Shown here piece by piece: positions 6,466-8,624 of a stretch of DNA of 8,624 nucleotides. Each line of letters begins with the position of its first letter. Position 1 is the stretch's first letter. The position numbers were made by a program, and so were the translations under genes. The notes under the pieces were generated by a model, which was given only the letters and a program-made list of their open reading frames with translations, was not told where the DNA came from and searched no databases. Origin of the DNA: CAZCWX01 sp964502465 (GTDB lineage: Bacteria > Desulfobacterota > Binatia > Bin18); contig CAZCWX010000348.1 in NCBI GenBank assembly GCA_964502465.1, positions 1 through 8,624 on the forward strand. The letters are read 5' to 3'.

Positions 6466-6924
6466 TTGAGCCAACGGAGCTCTCTTATATTGTCGCCAGA
6501 GGTGTCTTTGTCAACACAATTAACTGTCTTAGTCGTCGATGATGATCCGATTATCGTAGAACTGCTGACCAAGTTCTTCACTCGGCAAGGTCTGGTGGCG
6601 TTGTCTGCCTATGATGGGCAGCAGTGCCTCAACATTATGCGTCGAGGCATCCCTATCGACGCGATTGTGCTTGACTTTATGATGCCAGATATGAATGGAC
6701 TGGCCGTATGTGCCGCAGTCAGGAAGATGACAGCTGCTCAATCGGTCCCGATCATCTTCCTGACTGCGTATGATGACCCAGACGCCCGTCTTGCAGGAGC
6801 CGAACTTGGCGCAAATGCCTTTCTCGTAAAGCCCGTCCGTGGACGAGAACTGCTCGCTTGCATCCAGACCCATATAGAAGCGAGTCAGCATCCGAAGAAG
6901 TCAGCAGAAGGAATCTGTCCCTAA
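6466..6924 (+). CDS. Stand-alone receiver-domain response regulator
   Basis: The open frame from TTG 6466 encodes 152 residues, nearly all one CheY-like receiver domain with no output domain. The acidic pocket is V-V-D-D-D (Asp25-27), the phospho-acceptor is Asp70 in V-L-D-F-M-M-P-D-M-N-G, and the conserved switch Thr100 (F-L-T-A-Y) and Lys122 (L-V-K-P-V) are all present, so the domain should be phosphorylatable. No ATG start fits. TTG 6466 adds about 15 non-conserved residues. TTG 6490 has CGGAG (6475-6479) at about 10 bases, and TTG 6508 has AGAGG (6498-6502) at 5 bases and gives an N-terminus of the usual receiver length (MSTQLTVLVVDDD). I favour one of the two downstream starts. No histidine kinase is in the window, so it is an orphan here; partner and output are unknown. 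Confidence 0.9.
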   Translation: MSQRSSLILSPEVSLSTQLTVLVVDDDPIIVELLTKFFTRQGLVALSAYDGQQCLNIMRRGIPIDAIVLDFMMPDMNGLAVCAAVRKMTAAQSVPIIFLTAYDDPDARLAGAELGANAFLVKPVRGRELLACIQTHIEASQHPKKSAEGICP

Positions 6925-6945
6925 GAAGCAGATTGCCAAGCAACA

Positions 6946-6970
6946 ATTGCAGTCACTGGTTTACTGCGGT
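6946..6970. other. Imperfect hairpin between convergent genes
   Basis: GCAGT (6949-6953) and ACTGC (6963-6967) pair around a 9-base loop. In the plus-strand RNA the stem can extend to 8 pairs using two G-U wobbles (6946-6948 with 6968-6970). It lies in the 59-base gap where the regulator gene and the minus-strand pair converge, so it may help end transcription. Neither side has a proper T tract, so the call is weak. Confidence 0.25.
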
Positions 6971-6983
6971 ACTCCTGTCTCCC

Positions 6984-8174
6984 TCAAAACTTCTCACCTC
7001 CTCCCGCCAAGTGCTTCTCGTAGGCTCTTGTCTCAAGGATGTTGTTGATCTCGTTGGTCGTGATATCCAATTCTTCGTCTGTGGTATAAAAGTGCGGCGC
7101 GATGCGAATGCCAGCGCCAGGGCGGGAGTCCACGAACACCTCACGCCGGGCGAGTTCATGCACAACCGCGGCCGCGTATGGAACATCTATGACCACAGTG
7201 CCTCCACGTTTGGCAGGGTCACGTGGCGAGTTGACCCGCCAGCCCTGCTCGTCGGCTAACTCGATCAACCGCGAAGTTTGGCGAATGGACTTGGCCCGGA
7301 TCCGCTCGACTCCAATCTCGTTGATCATATCGTAGCCGCTCTCAGCTGCGTACAGCGTTGGGATCGCAGGGGACCCGTGCAGGAAGCGATGAATGTCGTC
7401 GGCGTAGGTGATCTCACCGGGCTCGAAAGCAAATGGCGCACGGTCCGCCATCCAGCCCGTCACTGTGGGCTCCAGGGTGTTACACAGGTCCGGATGGACG
7501 TACAGGTAGCCAGCGCCAGGACCTCCGCACAGCCATTTCACCGAGCCGCCAACGGCAAAATCCACATCAAGCTCCTTGACATTGAGCGGCACGGTACCGG
7601 CTGATTGGTAGACGTCGAGCACAACACGCGCGCCAACTGCGTGTGCCCGATCGACCACCGCTTTGGCATCTTGGACATACCCGCTCTTGAAGAGCACGTG
7701 AGAAATAGGGACAAGCAGGGTCTCTTCGTCGATCGCAGCGAGCAGGCGTTCAGTATCTATCGTCATCCCATCTTCACTCGGTATCTCAACGATACGCGCG
7801 TCGGATGCTTTTGCATGCGCCGCATAGACATACATTACTGAAGGGAAGTTCAGTGCCTCGTAGACGATCTTATTGCGCTTTTGCTTGAGATGAAAACAGG
7901 AAAGGATGATCGACTGACAGACAGAGACATTTTGGTGCATCACCACCGAGCCGGGCTCGGCGCCGATAATGCGTGCAATCTTATCCCCGGTCGTTACTGG
8001 CATGTCCCACCAGCCTTCTGCCCATGCACGAATCCCACGTGTGGCCCACAGGTCGGCATACTCCCGCAGCCGGTCGTAGACCTGGCGCGGCATGGCACCA
8101 AGTGAGTGGCTAATCATGTAGGTCGTCCGTTCGAGGATGGGAAATTCCTTGCGATATGCGAGTAGTTCGTCCAT
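6984..8174 (-). CDS. kynU: Kynureninase-family PLP enzyme (fold type I, aminotransferase class V-like)
   Basis: This encodes 396 residues, slightly short for kynureninase (about 415-465). Kynureninase cleaves L-kynurenine to anthranilate and alanine in the cytoplasm using PLP. Family landmarks run in order: an N-terminal S-L-G-A-M-P block (34-29 region), a W-A-E-G-W-W motif (51-56), D187 in L-D-V-Y-Q-S-A-G-T-V-P (cofactor N1 partner), the Schiff-base Lys213 in S-V-K-W-L-C-G-G-P-G, G-W-M-A-D-R-A-P-F-A-F (240-250), the F-L-H-G-S-P-A-I-P block (264-272) and Arg357 in R-I-A-P-H-F-Y near the C-terminus. Classical bacterial enzymes have D-L-x-H-S-A-G and Y-K-Y-L-N-G-G-P-G; here the His is Gln190, the Tyr before Lys is Val212 and the Asn is Cys216. 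It starts 6 bases after the dioxygenase stop, so both share one transcript, which supports a kynurenine-pathway role. A divergent kynureninase or a related PLP enzyme remains possible. Confidence 0.75.
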   Translation of the reverse strand: MDELLAYRKEFPILERTTYMISHSLGAMPRQVYDRLREYADLWATRGIRAWAEGWWDMPVTTGDKIARIIGAEPGSVVMHQNVSVCQSIILSCFHLKQKRNKIVYEALNFPSVMYVYAAHAKASDARIVEIPSEDGMTIDTERLLAAIDEETLLVPISHVLFKSGYVQDAKAVVDRAHAVGARVVLDVYQSAGTVPLNVKELDVDFAVGGSVKWLCGGPGAGYLYVHPDLCNTLEPTVTGWMADRAPFAFEPGEITYADDIHRFLHGSPAIPTLYAAESGYDMINEIGVERIRAKSIRQTSRLIELADEQGWRVNSPRDPAKRGGTVVIDVPYAAAVVHELARREVFVDSRPGAGIRIAPHFYTTDEELDITTNEINNILETRAYEKHLAGGGEKF

Positions 8175-8180
8175 AGCCTT

Positions 8181-8624
8181 TCATCCTGTCCCCTCGCTCA
8201 TGAGCGACCGTGCCTCCCACAGCTCGGGGAAAAACTTCTTGTCGAGCGTCCCTTTCAGATACGAAGCACCGCTGCTGCCTCCAGTGCCCGCACGCATGCC
8301 GATGGTGCGCTCGACCATTTGAATATGGCGCAGTCGCCAACTTACGATTAACTCGTCGAATTCCGTCAGTCGTTCACAGACGTCGATCCAGTCCCGGTGA
8401 CCGCGTTCGTCGCGGTAGAGCGTCAGGATCGCCTGGGCACGGGCATGGAAGCGTTGCTCCTCGGTCGCGCCGTCTCCAACCTGAGGCATAATGCCTAGTG
8501 CGGCGAGCGCGGTAAAAAACACATCACGCAGGGAGGGTGCACGCAGCCGTCGCTCCAATGTCGTATACATCTCCGGGGTTGGTTCATGCAGACGGAGCAA
8601 CCTTTCGTCTTTCAGACCACACAG
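8181..8624 (-). CDS. kynA: Tryptophan 2,3-dioxygenase, C-terminal half (partial at right edge)
   Basis: The frame is open to the last base of the window on the minus strand, giving 147 visible residues of a protein usually near 280. The enzyme is a cytoplasmic heme protein that oxidises L-tryptophan to N-formylkynurenine, the first step of the kynurenine pathway. The visible part has the family signature W-R-L-R-H, whose His (codon at 8325-8327) is the expected proximal heme ligand, then M-V-E-R-T-I-G, and the substrate-binding loop G-T-G-G-S-S-G followed by A-S-Y-L-K. A closing F-F-P-E-L-W-E-A-R block completes the match. The TTG at 8600 is internal, not a start. The gene precedes the kynureninase-family gene by 6 bases on the same strand. 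Its promoter and N-terminal half lie outside the window. Confidence 0.93.
   Translation of the reverse strand: MCGLKDERLLRLHEPTPEMYTTLERRLRAPSLRDVFFTALAALGIMPQVGDGATEEQRFHARAQAILTLYRDERGHRDWIDVCERLTEFDELIVSWRLRHIQMVERTIGMRAGTGGSSGASYLKGTLDKKFFPELWEARSLMSEGTG

Noticed and set aside
6858..7259. Plus-strand open frame of 133 codons running across the end of the regulator gene
   Set aside because: It overlaps both the receiver gene and the C-terminal end of the kynureninase-like gene, and its translation resembles no family.
7278..8105. Plus-strand frames opposite the kynureninase-like gene
   Set aside because: Antisense frames within a well-supported minus-strand PLP enzyme gene; no independent evidence.

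Overview
The window looks like chromosomal DNA of a Gram-negative bacterium. The evidence is a pair of exported envelope proteins, one of them a DUF1329 (LolA/LolB-like) protein, and an ExeA-type membrane ATPase that would span the inner membrane. A proteobacterial, desulfobacterota or similar environmental lineage is plausible, but the sequence alone does not fix the taxon. I see no tRNA, rRNA, transposase, integrase or CRISPR array.

Layout. (1) Positions 2-265 hold the C-terminal end of a YgjP/SprT-like zinc metallopeptidase that enters from the left edge. (2) A 201-base gap carries a weak hairpin and a plausible sigma70-type promoter. (3) A compact plus-strand run follows. It holds a small exported protein of unknown function (467-973), an ExeA-like AAA ATPase fused through a membrane segment and a long linker to six ankyrin repeats (989-3325), and an exported DUF1329 protein (3330-4742). 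After a 109-base spacer with a perfect GC-rich hairpin come a small helical protein (4852-5223) and an extended-SDR sugar-nucleotide-epimerase-like enzyme (5220-6251). The last two overlap by 4 bases. (4) A 214-base gap contains a perfect 18-bp palindrome, several copies of an 8-mer and a weak promoter. It precedes a stand-alone receiver-domain response regulator (6466-6924). (5) On the minus strand, convergent with the regulator, is a tryptophan catabolism pair: tryptophan 2,3-dioxygenase (C-terminal half only, running off the right edge) followed by a kynureninase-family PLP enzyme (6984-8174).

How they may work together. The 467-4742 genes are spaced like one operon and all three products are predicted to be exported or membrane-anchored. 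I infer an envelope function in which the ATPase uses cytoplasmic ATP hydrolysis to act on a periplasmic partner through its ankyrin domain, with DUF1329 as a possible lipid or lipoprotein handling protein. The minus-strand pair would convert tryptophan to N-formylkynurenine and, after deformylation, kynurenine to anthranilate and alanine. No formamidase gene is visible here. The kynureninase-like enzyme departs from the classical active-site signature at several positions, so its exact substrate is less certain than its family.

The most unusual item is the ExeA-ankyrin fusion with a predicted periplasmic ankyrin domain, together with its DUF1329 and small exported neighbours.
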